A stretch of 59,822 bases of DNA from positions 1 through 59,822 of the forward strand of contig NZ_LGHL01000030.1 in assembly GCF_001908205.1 (NCBI RefSeq), written 5' to 3'. The notes beneath the pieces were generated by a model. It had not been told where the DNA came from. It searched no databases and saw only the letters and a program-made list of their open reading frames with translations. This DNA comes from Bradyrhizobium sp. NAS80.1. Lineage in GTDB: Bacteria; Pseudomonadota; Alphaproteobacteria; Rhizobiales; Xanthobacteraceae. Of this stretch, positions 18,479 to 27,852 are shown one piece after another (the first letter of the stretch is position 1; the number at the start of each line of letters is the position of its first letter). Made by a program: the position numbers and the translations under genes.

Positions 18479-18492
18479 TTGACATAGATCAA
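18479..18492. promoter_or_regulatory. FixK/FNR-type anaerobox between phaC and the CBS gene
   Basis: TTGACATAGATCAA matches TTGAY-N4-RTCAA with both half-sites intact. For activation at -41.5 it would place start sites about 50 bases before the CBS gene and about 90 bases before phaC, so it could serve either or both divergent promoters. Confidence 0.75.
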
Positions 18493-18578
18493 CAGCGTAG
18501 CGCCTTCGGCTTCCCAAGCTGCACCCGGATCATCAGCGACCTTTAGACCCACTTTCGTGATCGCGAAGGTTACGCTTC

Positions 18579-19040
18579 ATGGATCATCCGCTCAGACGCC
18601 CCGATGAAATCCTAGCCTATCGGCCGCTAAGGCAGATCCTCGCCGCCCGGCCGAACGAGCTGTGGACGATCGGTCTGAAGGACAATGTGCTCACGGCCAT
18701 GCACCTCATGGCAGACAAGAACATCGGCTTCCTGGTCGTCATGGAAAACAAGGCGATCGTCGGGGTTATCTCCGAACGCGATTGCGTACGGCGCCTCGTG
18801 CTGGCCGGAAAGGCTCCGGAAGCCACGCCGGTTGCGGCCATCATGGTGCAAGACGTCGTCACGGCCGATATTGGCAGCGCGTTGGCCGATTGCCTGAAGC
18901 TGATGCAGACGCACCACATTCGACACCTGCCCGTGATGCAAAACGGCACCACCATCGGTGTTCTTTCAATTCGCGACCTCCTGAGCGAGGCCGTGGCCAT
19001 CACGCCAAGGTCATCAGCGAGCTGGAACGAGAACGATTGA
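18579..19040 (+). CDS. Two-CBS-domain protein
   Basis: 153 aa, almost entirely two CBS repeats (about residues 27-80, AMHLMADKNIGFLVVMENKAIVGVISERDCVRRLV, and 92-145, CLKLMQTHHIRHLPVMQNGTTIGVLSIRDLL). Such stand-alone pairs bind adenine nucleotides and act as energy or redox-state sensors on partner proteins. Divergent from phaC across a 226-base gap containing an FNR-type box, and followed 60 bases later by the GntP permease, so it is likely part of the low-oxygen island. The partner is unknown. Confidence 0.85.
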   Translation: MDHPLRRPDEILAYRPLRQILAARPNELWTIGLKDNVLTAMHLMADKNIGFLVVMENKAIVGVISERDCVRRLVLAGKAPEATPVAAIMVQDVVTADIGSALADCLKLMQTHHIRHLPVMQNGTTIGVLSIRDLLSEAVAITPRSSASWNEND

Positions 19041-19100
19041 CGATGCTCATGTCGACCATCTGAGCAGCTCCGGTGGTCGGATAGTTTGGGGGAATTTGCC

Positions 19101-20486
19101 GTGAATCTCTTGATCGTTCTGGCCGCCCTCGTCTTTCTCATGTTCGTTGCCTACCGCGGCTACAGCGTGATCCTGTTCGCTCCCGTCGCCGCCATGGGCG
19201 CCGTCCTGCTGACCGACCCCTCCCTGGTCCCGCCCCTGTTTTCCAGCGTCTTCATGGAGAAGATGGTCGGCTTCATCAAAAACTACTTTCCGGTGTTCAT
19301 GCTGGGCGCGGTCTTTGGCAAGGTCATAGAGCTGTCCGGCTTTTCCAAATCGATCGTATCCGCGGTGATCGGGGTGCTTGGCCGGGAGCGAGCCGTCCTG
19401 TCCATCGTCGTCGTGTGCGCGATCCTGACCTATGGCGGCGTATCGCTGTTCGTCGTGGTTTTCGCCGTTTATCCGTTCGCCGCCGAGATGTTCCGCCAGG
19501 GTGACATCCCGAAGCGGCTCATCCCCTGCACGATCGCGCTCGGCGCTTTCAGCTTCACGATGGACGCCCTGCCGGGAACGCCACAGATCCAAAACATCAT
19601 TCCATCGACGTTCTTCAACACGACAACGTGGGCGGCACCGATCCTCGGACTTGTCGGCAGCATTTTCGTCTTTGCCGTCGGCTTTGGCTATATCGAGAAC
19701 CGTCGCCTTGCGGCGCAGAAGCGTGGCGAAGGCTACGGCACCGCGCTGATGAACGAACCGGAGCCGTTTGAAGAGAAGGAATTGCCGAACCCCTGGATCG
19801 CCATCTCCCCGCTGGTCGTGGTTGGCGTCATGAACTTCGTGCTGACGCAGGTGGTACCCCGGGCCTATGGCGCCAAGCATGAGGTCACGCTCGGTGACCA
19901 TCCGATTATGACCCAGGTCGGTCCGCTGGCCGCGATTTGGGCCGTCGAGGGCGCGCTGCTCCTGGGCATTCTGACCGTATTCGTGTTTGCCTGGCGCCCC
20001 GTCCTTGCAAGGTTCGCGGAAGGCAGCAATGCGGCAGTCGCCGGCGCGCTGCTTGCGTCGCTTAATACCGCGTCGGAGTACGGCTTCGGCGGCGTGATCG
20101 CGCTGCTGCCGGGCTTTGCGATGGTTTCCGCCGCACTCAGGGCGATCCCGAATCCGCTTGTCAACGAGGCCGTCACCGTGACTGTGCTCGCCGGGATCAC
20201 CGGCTCGGCGTCGGGCGGCATGAGCATTGCCCTTGCCGCGATGTCCGACGAATTCATCGCCGCGGCCAAGGCGGCGAATATTCCGCTCGAAGTCTTTCAC
20301 CGCATCGCCGCCATGGCGAGCGGCGGCATGGATACCCTGCCCCACAACGGCGCCGTCATTACCCTGCTCGCTGTTACGGGACTAACCCACAGGCAGGCCT
20401 ACAAGGACGTCTTCGTGATCACGCTGACGAAAACCGCGGCCGTGTTCGTGGCCATCGCGTTTTTCTACCTGACCGGGCTCTATTGA
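19101..20486 (+). CDS. GntP-family permease, possibly for 3-hydroxybutyrate
   Basis: 461-aa inner-membrane symporter with about 12 hydrophobic helices. The start is GTG at 19101, eight bases after GGGGGA; an earlier TTG is less likely. Family features include MEKMVGFIKNYFPVFMLGAVFGKVIE, DALPGTPQIQNIIPSTFFNT and the C-terminal GGMDTLPHNGAVITLLAVTGL. GntP transporters move gluconate and other hydroxy acids with protons, and a Pseudomonas member (HbuT) takes up D-3-hydroxybutyrate. Placement between phaC and an acetoacetate CoA-transferase makes 3-hydroxybutyrate or acetoacetate my preferred substrate (inference). Confidence 0.85.
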   Translation: MNLLIVLAALVFLMFVAYRGYSVILFAPVAAMGAVLLTDPSLVPPLFSSVFMEKMVGFIKNYFPVFMLGAVFGKVIELSGFSKSIVSAVIGVLGRERAVLSIVVVCAILTYGGVSLFVVVFAVYPFAAEMFRQGDIPKRLIPCTIALGAFSFTMDALPGTPQIQNIIPSTFFNTTTWAAPILGLVGSIFVFAVGFGYIENRRLAAQKRGEGYGTALMNEPEPFEEKELPNPWIAISPLVVVGVMNFVLTQVVPRAYGAKHEVTLGDHPIMTQVGPLAAIWAVEGALLLGILTVFVFAWRPVLARFAEGSNAAVAGALLASLNTASEYGFGGVIALLPGFAMVSAALRAIPNPLVNEAVTVTVLAGITGSASGGMSIALAAMSDEFIAAAKAANIPLEVFHRIAAMASGGMDTLPHNGAVITLLAVTGLTHRQAYKDVFVITLTKTAAVFVAIAFFYLTGLY

Positions 20487-20582
20487 GGAGACGATTCATC
20501 ACGGGTGAGCGCCCCTCGGTCAAGTCAGCGACCCTTGCCTGGGGCTGCAGTGGCTCGGCCAGTTTTGGTCGACCGCGCGACG

Positions 20583-20596
20583 TTGATCTAAATCAA
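20583..20596. promoter_or_regulatory. FixK/FNR-type anaerobox upstream of the CoA-transferase genes
   Basis: TTGATCTAAATCAA is a perfect TTGAT-N4-ATCAA palindrome, 140 bases before the atoD-like start. Class II activation would place the start of transcription near 20631. The rest of the 250-base gap between the GntP gene and atoD shows nothing else recognisable. Confidence 0.85.
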
Positions 20597-20736
20597 TCGC
20601 GCGGGATCATGCTGGGATCAGGTATCAACCGGCAGGCCGACCCTCGATGCAGACCAATGCCCGGCATGGGGCGCGCACGATGCGGCTTGCGGCCCTCGAC
20701 CCAAGTCGATCAGACAAGTCGCTCGGAGTTGCAGAC

Positions 20737-21384
20737 ATGAAGCCCGTTTCCGCAGAGGCCGCCGTTGCGCTGATTCCCGACGGAGCCACCATCATGGTCG
20801 GCGGCTTCATGGGCGTCGGCACGCCGGAGCGGCTGCTGGACGAACTGGTGCGGCAGAAGAAGTCAGGTCTTTCGTTGATCAGCAACGATGCGGCGACGCC
20901 AGGCAAGGGCGTCGGCAAACTGTTCGATGGCGCTCAAGTGTCCCGCATGATCGGGACCCATATCGGGCTGAACCCCAAGGCGCAGCAGCAGATGCTCGGC
21001 AACCAGATCACCGTCGACCTGATCCCACAGGGGACGTTCGTCGAGCGTATCCGTGCCGGCGGCTGCGGCCTCGGCGGTGTGCTGACTCCGACGGGCGTGG
21101 GAACGCTCGTCGAGGAAGGCAAGCGGAAGATCGAGGTCGACGGCAAGCCCTATCTGCTCGAGACCCCGCTGCGCGCCGATTTCGCGCTGGTGCATGCTTT
21201 CCTTGCCGACTATGTCGGCAATCTCTCCTACGCACTGACCGCTCGGAACTTCAATCCGCTGATGGCAATGGCTGCCGACACCGTCATCGTCACCGCCGAG
21301 AATATCGTTCCGATTGGCGTGATTGCACCCGATCACGTGGTCACGCCGGGACCACTGGTCGACTACCTCGTATCGAACGGGTGA
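20737..21384 (+). CDS. atoD: Acetoacetate/3-oxoacid CoA-transferase subunit A
   Basis: 215 aa; with the next gene forms the heterodimer-type CoA-transferase that activates acetoacetate (donor succinyl-CoA or acetyl-CoA). The start at 20737 follows GGAG at eight bases, and MKPVSAEAAVALIPDGATIMVGGFMGVGTPERLLD is a textbook subunit A opening. The Gly-rich RIRAGGCGLGGVLTPTGVGT loop is also present. It is coupled to subunit B three bases downstream. A perfect FNR/FixK box lies upstream, so the pair should be micro-oxically induced and feed acetoacetyl-CoA to or from PHB. Confidence 0.93.
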   Translation: MKPVSAEAAVALIPDGATIMVGGFMGVGTPERLLDELVRQKKSGLSLISNDAATPGKGVGKLFDGAQVSRMIGTHIGLNPKAQQQMLGNQITVDLIPQGTFVERIRAGGCGLGGVLTPTGVGTLVEEGKRKIEVDGKPYLLETPLRADFALVHAFLADYVGNLSYALTARNFNPLMAMAADTVIVTAENIVPIGVIAPDHVVTPGPLVDYLVSNG

Positions 21385-21387
21385 GCC

Positions 21388-22038
21388 ATGGATGCGCAAA
21401 CCATTATCGCCCGTCGCGTGGCGCAGGAGCTTCGACCGGGCAATCTCGTCAATCTCGGCATTGGTATCCCGACGCTGGTCGCGAACTATGTTCCCAAGGA
21501 AATGAGCGTGTTCTTCCAGTCCGAGAACGGGCTTATCGGCACCGGACCGATCCCCGAGCAAGGGATGTCGCATCCCTTGCTGACCGATGCCGGCGGCAGA
21601 CCCATCAGCGCGCTGCCGGGCGCGGCGACTTTCGATAGCGCGATGTCCTTCGGCCTGATCCGGGGCGGTCATGTCGATGTCACCGTGCTCGGCGGTTTGC
21701 AGGTCGATGCCGACGGTCACCTCGCCAACTGGATGATCCCGGGCAAGATGGTGCCGGGCATGGGCGGCGCGATGGACCTCGTGACCGGCGCCAAGCGGGT
21801 CATCATCGCCATGCAGCACGCAGCGAAGGGCAAATCCAAGATCGTGGCCAAGTGCAATCTGCCCTTAACCTCGTCGCGACCGGTCGACCTTGTCGTGACG
21901 GACATGGCGGTCATCGCGTTCCCAGGCGGGAAGGCGACGCTGCTGGAGACTGCACCCGGTGTGGGCGTTGCGGAGGTCCTGGCCGTCACGGAGGCGGAGC
22001 TCACCGTGCCGGACAACGTCCCCCAAATGAAGCTCTGA
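21388..22038 (+). CDS. atoA: Acetoacetate/3-oxoacid CoA-transferase subunit B
   Basis: 216 aa. The catalytic glutamate sits at residue 46 in FFQSENGLIGTGP, which forms the glutamyl-CoA intermediate. The NLGIGIPTLVANYVP and GGLQVDADGHLANWMIPGKMVPGMGGAMDL segments are the standard subunit B signatures. It follows subunit A by three bases and precedes a MaoC hydratase by 16 bases, so all three form an operon. Confidence 0.94.
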   Translation: MDAQTIIARRVAQELRPGNLVNLGIGIPTLVANYVPKEMSVFFQSENGLIGTGPIPEQGMSHPLLTDAGGRPISALPGAATFDSAMSFGLIRGGHVDVTVLGGLQVDADGHLANWMIPGKMVPGMGGAMDLVTGAKRVIIAMQHAAKGKSKIVAKCNLPLTSSRPVDLVVTDMAVIAFPGGKATLLETAPGVGVAEVLAVTEAELTVPDNVPQMKL

Positions 22039-22054
22039 TGAAGCGGACGGAGCC

Positions 22055-22513
22055 ATGCGGATATTCAACGGATTCGATGAACTCAAGGCCGCGGTCGGCA
22101 CCGAGGTTGGCGTCAGCGACTGGATCGAAATTACCCAGGAACGGATCAACAAATTCGCGGATGCGACTTGCGATGAGCAATGGATCCACGTGGATCAGGA
22201 GCGCGCCCGCGCCGAAATGCCCGGCGGCAAGACCATTGCCCACGGCCTCCTGTCGCTCAGCATGGCGCCCATGTTCATCCGGGAGGTCATGGGACTGAAG
22301 GGACTCAAGAACACCTTGAACTACGGCGCCGACCGAATTCGCTATCTCGCTCCGGTCCCTTCGGGGTCACGGCTTCGCGGCCGGGTCGGCATCGCCGAGG
22401 CGGAAGAGGTTCCACCCAATGGTCTGCGGGTGAGCTACCGTCTGGTCATCGAGATCGATGGTGGCCAGCGACCGGCCTGTGTCGCCGAGCTGATCGCACT
22501 CCATTATCGCTGA
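22055..22513 (+). CDS. MaoC-family (R)-specific enoyl-CoA hydratase
   Basis: 152-aa hot-dog fold enzyme. FADATCDEQWIHVDQERA carries Asp40 and His45 with the five-residue spacing of the PhaJ catalytic Asp31/His36; FGGKTIAHG-like GGKTIAHGLLSLSMAP follows. It would interconvert crotonyl-CoA-type enoyl-CoA and (R)-3-hydroxyacyl-CoA, the PhaC substrate. It ends the CoA-transferase operon and converges on fabI with 12 bases between stops. This gives the island a phaB-independent route to PHA monomer, although no phaB is visible here. Confidence 0.88.
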   Translation: MRIFNGFDELKAAVGTEVGVSDWIEITQERINKFADATCDEQWIHVDQERARAEMPGGKTIAHGLLSLSMAPMFIREVMGLKGLKNTLNYGADRIRYLAPVPSGSRLRGRVGIAEAEEVPPNGLRVSYRLVIEIDGGQRPACVAELIALHYR

Positions 22514-22525
22514 AAGTCCGCTATC

Positions 22526-23317
22526 TCAGTCGATGATGTGATAGCCACCGTCGATATAGAGCACCTCGCCCGTGATGAGCTTGGCTCCATCGAGAGCCAG
22601 GAACGCGGTGGCATTGCCGACGTCGTCGATACTGACAAGCCTTCGTGACGGTGCGTGTTCCTGCGCCTTGTCCATGAGCTCGTCGAACTCCGGGATACCC
22701 GATGCCGCGCGTGTCGCGAGCGGTCCGGGCGAGATCGCGTGAACACGAATGCCTTTCGGTCCGAGCTCCGCTGCGATGTACCGCACCGCGGCCTCGAGCG
22801 CAGCCTTGGCAACGCCCATGATGTTGTAGTTCTTCACCACGCGCTGACTGCCATAATAGGACATGGTGAACATGGTCCCGCCGTCCTTCATCAACGGCTC
22901 GGCCAGATGCGCCATCCGCATGAACGACCAGCATGATACGTCCATCGTCTTCTGGAAGCCCTCGCGGTCGACATCGACCACGCGTCCGTGCAGCGCCTCC
23001 TTCGGCGAAAAGGCGATGGAGTGAAGCAGGAAGTCGAGGCGGCCCCATTCCTTCGCGATCGTCTCGAACGTCTGCTCCATTTGTCCGTCGACCATCACAT
23101 CGAGCGGCATGAAGAGCGGTGCCTCGAGCATCTCCGCCAGGGGCTGGACGTGCTTCTTCGCCTTGTCGTTCAGATAAGTGACCGCAAGATCCGCTCCGAG
23201 AGCGCGGAACGCCTTTGCACACCCCCAGGCTATCGACTGGTCGTTCGCGATGCCGACGATCAGACCCTTGCGCCCCTTGAGCGCGACCTTGGTCTCGGGA
23301 AACTCCGGAATGCTCAT
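22526..23317 (-). CDS. fabI: Enoyl-acyl-carrier-protein reductase FabI
   Basis: 263-aa NADH-dependent enoyl-ACP reductase. The dinucleotide site reads [19 protein letters not shown]; catalytic Tyr164 and Lys171 are in NYNIMGVAK with the FabI Y-x6-K spacing, preceded by TMSYYGSQR. The C-terminal [12 protein letters not shown] is also typical. Its ATG overlaps the ackA stop (ATGA), so it is part of the DUF3141-pta-ackA-fabI operon. Linkage to acetate genes and an anaerobox suggests a second, low-oxygen copy beside a housekeeping FabI elsewhere (inference). Confidence 0.93.
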   Translation of the reverse strand: MSIPEFPETKVALKGRKGLIVGIANDQSIAWGCAKAFRALGADLAVTYLNDKAKKHVQPLAEMLEAPLFMPLDVMVDGQMEQTFETIAKEWGRLDFLLHSIAFSPKEALHGRVVDVDREGFQKTMDVSCWSFMRMAHLAEPLMKDGGTMFTMSYYGSQRVVKNYNIMGVAKAALEAAVRYIAAELGPKGIRVHAISPGPLATRAASGIPEFDELMDKAQEHAPSRRLVSIDDVGNATAFLALDGAKLITGEVLYIDGGYHIID

Positions 23318-24525
23318 GACGCGCTCTCTCGTTTCTGCCCAGGTTGATGCTTCCAGATCAGCGCCACGGTGTGCTGCGCGATCATAAGCTCTTCATCGGT
23401 CGGCACGACATAAACGGGAACGCGGCTGCCGGCTGACGAAATCCTGCTGGCGTGCCTGCCGTTCTCGACCGGATCAAGAGCGATACCGAGCCAGGCAAGC
23501 CTTTCGGCGATGCGTGCGCGGATGGAGGACGAATTTTCACCGATGCCGGCCGTAAACACGAAGGCGTCGAGCCCCTGTAGCGCGGCCGTCAGCATCCCTG
23601 CATTGAGTCCGATCCGGTACGTGAAATAGTCGATGGCAAATGCGGCATTCGGGTCCGCGCTGGCCTCCAGCTCCCGCATGTCGTTGCTGACGCCGGACAA
23701 GCCTTTCAGGCCGCACTCGCGGTAGAGAAAGTGCTGCGCGCTCGAGGCCGACATGCCTCTTTCGGCCATCAGGTAGAGCACCACGCCGGGATCAAGCTGA
23801 CCTGGACGCGTGCCCATGACGAGCCCGTCCAGCGCCGTAAAGCCCATCGTGCTTTCGACGCTCTTGCCGGCCTTCATCGCACACATCGAGGCGCCGTTTC
23901 CGAGATGAGCCACGATGACGCGGCCATTCGCAATCTCCGGCGCGGTCCCCGGAAGGGCATTTGCGATGTACTCGTAGGACAGCCCGTGAAATCCGTAGCG
24001 TCGTACGCCTTCTTCGTGGAGCCGTCGCGGAATCGCGTAGTGATCCGCCAGAGCGCCGTGCGCGCGATGGAAGGCCGTGTCGAAACAGGCGACCTGCGGC
24101 AGGTTGGGTAGATTTGTCATAAGCGAGCGGATCGGCGCCAGATTGTGCGGCTGGTGCAGGGGCGCAAGCGAGGCATAGCGTTCAAGACGGGCCACGACGC
24201 CATGGTCGAGCACCACCGGTCGATCGTAATCCGGACCTCCGTGAACCACGCGATGGCCAACGGCCAGCGGCGTAATGCGCTGTTCCTCCCTCAACCAATC
24301 GCCGGCCACGTGCAGTGCCGCCGGAACATCCCGAACGCTGTCGGCCGGAAAGTCGCGATCGACAAGTTTATCGCCCTTCACGTTCGCGGCGCGCAATCTC
24401 GGCCGGCTGCCAATGCCATCGACCTGTCCCTTGATCTGCCGCTCCGGCCGGCCGCCACCATCGAACGCGAAGATCTGGAACTTCACGCTCGACGAACCTG
24501 CGTTGACGACCAGAATCGTATCCAT
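23314..24525 (-). CDS. ackA: Acetate kinase
   Basis: 403 aa from the ATG at 24525 ([19 protein letters not shown]). The frame is open further upstream, but that part is out-of-frame pta. Acetokinase signatures are VNAGSSSVK at the start, [31 protein letters not shown] HLGNGAS and [19 protein letters not shown], and [13 protein letters not shown] near the end. It converts acetyl-phosphate plus ADP to acetate plus ATP. It lies five bases after pta and overlaps fabI. Together with pta it allows ATP formation from acetyl-CoA when respiration is limited. Confidence 0.95.
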   Translation of the reverse strand: MDTILVVNAGSSSVKFQIFAFDGGGRPERQIKGQVDGIGSRPRLRAANVKGDKLVDRDFPADSVRDVPAALHVAGDWLREEQRITPLAVGHRVVHGGPDYDRPVVLDHGVVARLERYASLAPLHQPHNLAPIRSLMTNLPNLPQVACFDTAFHRAHGALADHYAIPRRLHEEGVRRYGFHGLSYEYIANALPGTAPEIANGRVIVAHLGNGASMCAMKAGKSVESTMGFTALDGLVMGTRPGQLDPGVVLYLMAERGMSASSAQHFLYRECGLKGLSGVSNDMRELEASADPNAAFAIDYFTYRIGLNAGMLTAALQGLDAFVFTAGIGENSSSIRARIAERLAWLGIALDPVENGRHASRISSAGSRVPVYVVPTDEELMIAQHTVALIWKHQPGQKRESAS

Positions 24526-24530
24526 CGCGG

Positions 24531-25493
24531 TTACGCCACGGCTGCCGCCCGGCGCCGGCGGGCGTGGGCATAGAGCGTTGCGACGGCGCACGATGCCATG
24601 CGTGCGCGCAGCGGGTCCGAACGCGAGGTCAACACGATGGGAACCCGGGCGCCGAGCACGACGCCGGCGCCATCCGCCTTGGCGAAGTAAGCCAGATTCT
24701 TGGCGAGCATGTTGCCTGCCTCGAGGTCCGGCACGACAAGTATCTGAGCGCGGCCTGCGACTTCCGATTTGATTCCCTTGATCCTGGCAGCGTCCACGTC
24801 CACCGCATTGTCGAATGCGAGCGGACCATCGAGCAGTCCGCCGATGATCTGTCCGCGATCCGCCATCTTGCAAAGCGCGGCCGCTTCGATCGTCGACGGG
24901 ATCTTGGCCGTCACGGTTTCGACCGCCGACAGGATCGCCACGCGCGGCAGGGAGCCGAAGCCGGCCTGCACGAAAAGGTCGATCGCGTTCTGGATGATGT
25001 CGCGCTTGCAGTCGAGGTCCGGGAAAATATTGATCGCAGCGTCGGTGACGAAGATCGTCTCCCCATAGGCTGGGACGTCCATGATGAAGACGTGACTGAT
25101 GCGGCGTTCGGTACGCAGCCCCGTCTTCGCAGTCACGCTCCGCATCAATTCGTCGGTGTGAAGGCTGCCCTTCATCAGGAGCTCGGCCTTGGCTTCGTGG
25201 ATCATCTCCACGGCTTTGCCCGCGGCCGCCTCGCTGTGCGGCGCATCGACGATCTCAAAGCGACTGATGTCGATGCCGTGCTTGGACGCGGCGTCCTTGA
25301 TCTTCGCGGTCGGCCCAACCAGTATTGGCTTGATGAGGCCGGCGCCCGTCGCCTCGACGACGCCGCGAAGCGAACTCTCGTCGCAGGGGTGTACCACCAG
25401 CGTCGTTGCGGACGGAATCGTCTTGGCCATGGCGATCAAGCGATCATATTTGCTTGGACGGGCTTGATCCACGTCAGATGGCTGCACGCTCAT
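24531..25493 (-). CDS. pta: Phosphate acetyltransferase/butyryltransferase
   Basis: 320 aa from the ATG at 25493, which has GGAG upstream; the ORF start 102 bases earlier adds sequence that overlaps the DUF3141 gene. PTA_PTB family features: [30 protein letters not shown] and [34 protein letters not shown]. It converts acetyl-CoA and phosphate to acetyl-phosphate for the adjacent acetate kinase. It lacks the N-terminal MaoC domain seen in some bifunctional relatives; a separate MaoC gene is encoded 2.5 kb away. It is 28 bases after the DUF3141 gene. Confidence 0.92.
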   Translation of the reverse strand: MSVQPSDVDQARPSKYDRLIAMAKTIPSATTLVVHPCDESSLRGVVEATGAGLIKPILVGPTAKIKDAASKHGIDISRFEIVDAPHSEAAAGKAVEMIHEAKAELLMKGSLHTDELMRSVTAKTGLRTERRISHVFIMDVPAYGETIFVTDAAINIFPDLDCKRDIIQNAIDLFVQAGFGSLPRVAILSAVETVTAKIPSTIEAAALCKMADRGQIIGGLLDGPLAFDNAVDVDAARIKGIKSEVAGRAQILVVPDLEAGNMLAKNLAYFAKADGAGVVLGARVPIVLTSRSDPLRARMASCAVATLYAHARRRRAAAVA

Positions 25494-25521
25494 CGCTCCA
25501 CTCCCTGGGCCGTGAGAGACC

Positions 25522-27729
25522 TCATGACGCCTTTGCCTGACGACGAAAGGAGCTCTCTGGCGCATCCTTGCCAAGACCGAACAAATCGGCCACACGCATC
25601 AGGCGATCTCTGGTTTCGCCGGAGATCTCACCGGCCGCCGACAGCACCTCGCGGATGGCGGCAAAGACCGCTCGGCGCGCGCCCATGTCGTGCGGCAGCA
25701 TCGCCGGAATGGCCGCCAAGGCCGCCTCCTGGTCCAGCAGCAGCATGAAGAACTGCTCCCGGACCAGCATCTTGAACTCGGCGACAGTCAGGTGCGATTC
25801 CGCATCGTCCTTCCGCATCCGCCGCAGTGCTTCGAGGCTCCGTTCGTCGACCATGCCGCGCGCCATGCCGACATAAAGCAGCGCCCGGAGCCCGCATTCA
25901 CGCAGGCCGCCGCTTGAAATCTTCGCCTTCAGCTCAGTGATGCGCGCATCCAGAGCCTTGCGGTGCTCCGCCGACATCTCCGGGTGCGGCGACGGATCGG
26001 CATTCGGGTCGATGCCGACGGCCGCCTGCAATACGGGCGAGCCGTAGAGCGCCAGGAACATCGATTCACTCATCGCTTCCTGCGTATCGCGCCACTTGTC
26101 GAGCGCGTTGACGATGCCCTCGGACATCGCTTCCTGGGCTTTCAGGAAAGGATTGCCCGTCGCGGCCGGCTTGCGGTGCTCGCGGATCGCTTCTGCCTCG
26201 TTGGCAACGCCCTTCATCAGCGGCCCTTCGCCACCGAAGATCTCGTAGCTGAGGCGCAACGGATGGAGCTTGCGCATCCAGTTCGCCATCTGCGGCGTCG
26301 TCATCGCCCGCACCCAGGGCTGGACGAATGTCCGGTAGTTGGCGAGATTGATCTCCGACACTTTCTTGGCAGTCGCAAAACGTCGCTCGTCCTCGGGCGA
26401 ATTTCCCCCAAGCGCGCGCAGATCGTCGAGGGTGCGCTGTTCGCAGCGCATGATCCATTTCCCGTGTGCCAGGTCGGGATTGGCGGTGTCCTCGGATTTC
26501 GCCAAGAAGGTCGCCTCGTAGAGTCCCGGCGGCAACACGTCGATCAGGTCTATGTTGCTGGAGAACTCGGCATGTTCCTTCTTGGCGATGCCGCCGGAGA
26601 CGAAGATCCCTAGATGGCCAACGGTCTCGTGCACGGTGTAGACGATGGTCTGGCCGTAGTACCTGATCTCCTCGGTGCTCTTGTAGAGATCGAGGATCCA
26701 GCCGAGCGCCTGCTGCGGCGGCGTGATGTTGTCGCCCTTGGAGCAGAACACCACGATCGGAGAGCGAATTTTGCGGAGGTCGATGACCTCGCCGTCCGAG
26801 GTCTTGATGCGCCCGGCCGCGAGGTTGTTGCCGACGAAAAGCTCGTCGACGATGAACTGGATCTCCTCGGCGTTGAGATTGACATGGCCGCCCCACCAGC
26901 GCTCGAACTCGAGATAGCGGTCGGCCTCGGTGTCAACCTTCGAATAGACGTTGTACTGCTTGGTCCAGAGCGTGTTCGACGGATTCATGTTCTCGAAATT
27001 CTGGACCAGCCAGGCTCCGTCGAATTTGCCACCGCCCAGATCGCTGGTGAGCGCAGTGAGCCAGCTTCCGCCCAGGAGGCCTCCAGAGTAACGCATCGGA
27101 AATTTGCCGCGGACGCCGGCCCAATATGACAGCGGCGCACCGGCAATGATGACCGGTCCGAACAGCTCGGGTTGCAACGATGCGAGGATCATCACGGCCC
27201 AGCCGGCTTGGCAGTTGCCGATCACGCAGGGCTTGCCGTCAGCCTCCGGATGCAGCGCGATCACTTTCTCGATAAAGGTGCCTTCGGCGCGGGCAATGTC
27301 CTCGATGGTCTGTCCCGGCATCGGCTCCGGCGTGAAGCCGATGAAATAGCAGGGGTGGCCAGCCTTCATCGCAACGCCGATCTCGCTGTCGGCCTTGAAC
27401 CCACCGATGCCCGGACCATGACCGGCCCTCGGATCGATGACGACAAAGGGTCGTCGCGTGGCGTCGATCTCGACACCGACGGGTGGCTTGACGCGCACCA
27501 GCCCATAGTTCACCGGCCGCTTCAAGCTGCGTCCATCCGCAATCAGCTCGACCTCGTAGTTGAGAACGTGCGGGACGGTTTCGGCGAGATGCTCACGATA
27601 TTGCTCGCCCCGGCGGCGCAGAACGTCCATGAACAGGACGCTGCGCTGACCGCTATCGAGCAGATATTCAAATGCGGATGCAAAAATACCAGGCAGTGCT
27701 TCGCCTGGATTTGCTGGCTTTTCCGTCAT
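25522..27729 (-). CDS. DUF3141 alpha/beta-hydrolase, PHA-synthase-like
   Basis: 735 aa. The N-terminal two thirds looks like an alpha/beta hydrolase related to PhaC: PFVVIDPRAGHGPGIGGFK, then the nucleophile elbow GNCQAG with Cys173 instead of Ser, an Asp candidate in FCSKGDNITPP and a His candidate in HETVGHLGIFVSGG. The C-terminal third is helical, with no motif I know. It heads the pta-ackA-fabI operon, with an FNR/FixK box 59 bases upstream. A role as a polyester synthase, thioesterase or granule-associated acyltransferase would fit; none is demonstrated to my knowledge. Confidence 0.88.
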   Translation of the reverse strand: MTEKPANPGEALPGIFASAFEYLLDSGQRSVLFMDVLRRRGEQYREHLAETVPHVLNYEVELIADGRSLKRPVNYGLVRVKPPVGVEIDATRRPFVVIDPRAGHGPGIGGFKADSEIGVAMKAGHPCYFIGFTPEPMPGQTIEDIARAEGTFIEKVIALHPEADGKPCVIGNCQAGWAVMILASLQPELFGPVIIAGAPLSYWAGVRGKFPMRYSGGLLGGSWLTALTSDLGGGKFDGAWLVQNFENMNPSNTLWTKQYNVYSKVDTEADRYLEFERWWGGHVNLNAEEIQFIVDELFVGNNLAAGRIKTSDGEVIDLRKIRSPIVVFCSKGDNITPPQQALGWILDLYKSTEEIRYYGQTIVYTVHETVGHLGIFVSGGIAKKEHAEFSSNIDLIDVLPPGLYEATFLAKSEDTANPDLAHGKWIMRCEQRTLDDLRALGGNSPEDERRFATAKKVSEINLANYRTFVQPWVRAMTTPQMANWMRKLHPLRLSYEIFGGEGPLMKGVANEAEAIREHRKPAATGNPFLKAQEAMSEGIVNALDKWRDTQEAMSESMFLALYGSPVLQAAVGIDPNADPSPHPEMSAEHRKALDARITELKAKISSGGLRECGLRALLYVGMARGMVDERSLEALRRMRKDDAESHLTVAEFKMLVREQFFMLLLDQEAALAAIPAMLPHDMGARRAVFAAIREVLSAAGEISGETRDRLMRVADLFGLGKDAPESSFRRQAKAS

Positions 27730-27787
27730 GGAATTGTCGTCCTTGAGCCTGCTGTCCTGAACGATGGTCGGCTTCGCAAACGGACCA

Positions 27788-27801
27788 TTGATCTAAGTCA
27801 A
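27788..27801. promoter_or_regulatory. FixK/FNR-type anaerobox between DUF3141 and GNAT genes
   Basis: TTGATCTAAGTCAA differs from the perfect palindrome at one position. Activation at -41.5 in either direction gives start sites about 17 bases before the GNAT gene and about 24 bases before the DUF3141 gene, so it is ideally placed to drive both divergent units. Confidence 0.82.
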
Positions 27802-27852
27802 GCATGCGGAGCGACGATCGCCGATCTCATCTTGCAACCAGCGAGGCGCACG

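Noticed and set aside
19047..20345. 432-codon minus-strand frame opposite the GntP permease
   Set aside because: Highly charged Asp/His/Arg-rich sequence with no fold signature; shadow of the permease gene.
24564..25748. 394-codon plus-strand frame opposite pta
   Set aside because: No recognisable motif and typical antisense composition; pta on the other strand is unambiguous.
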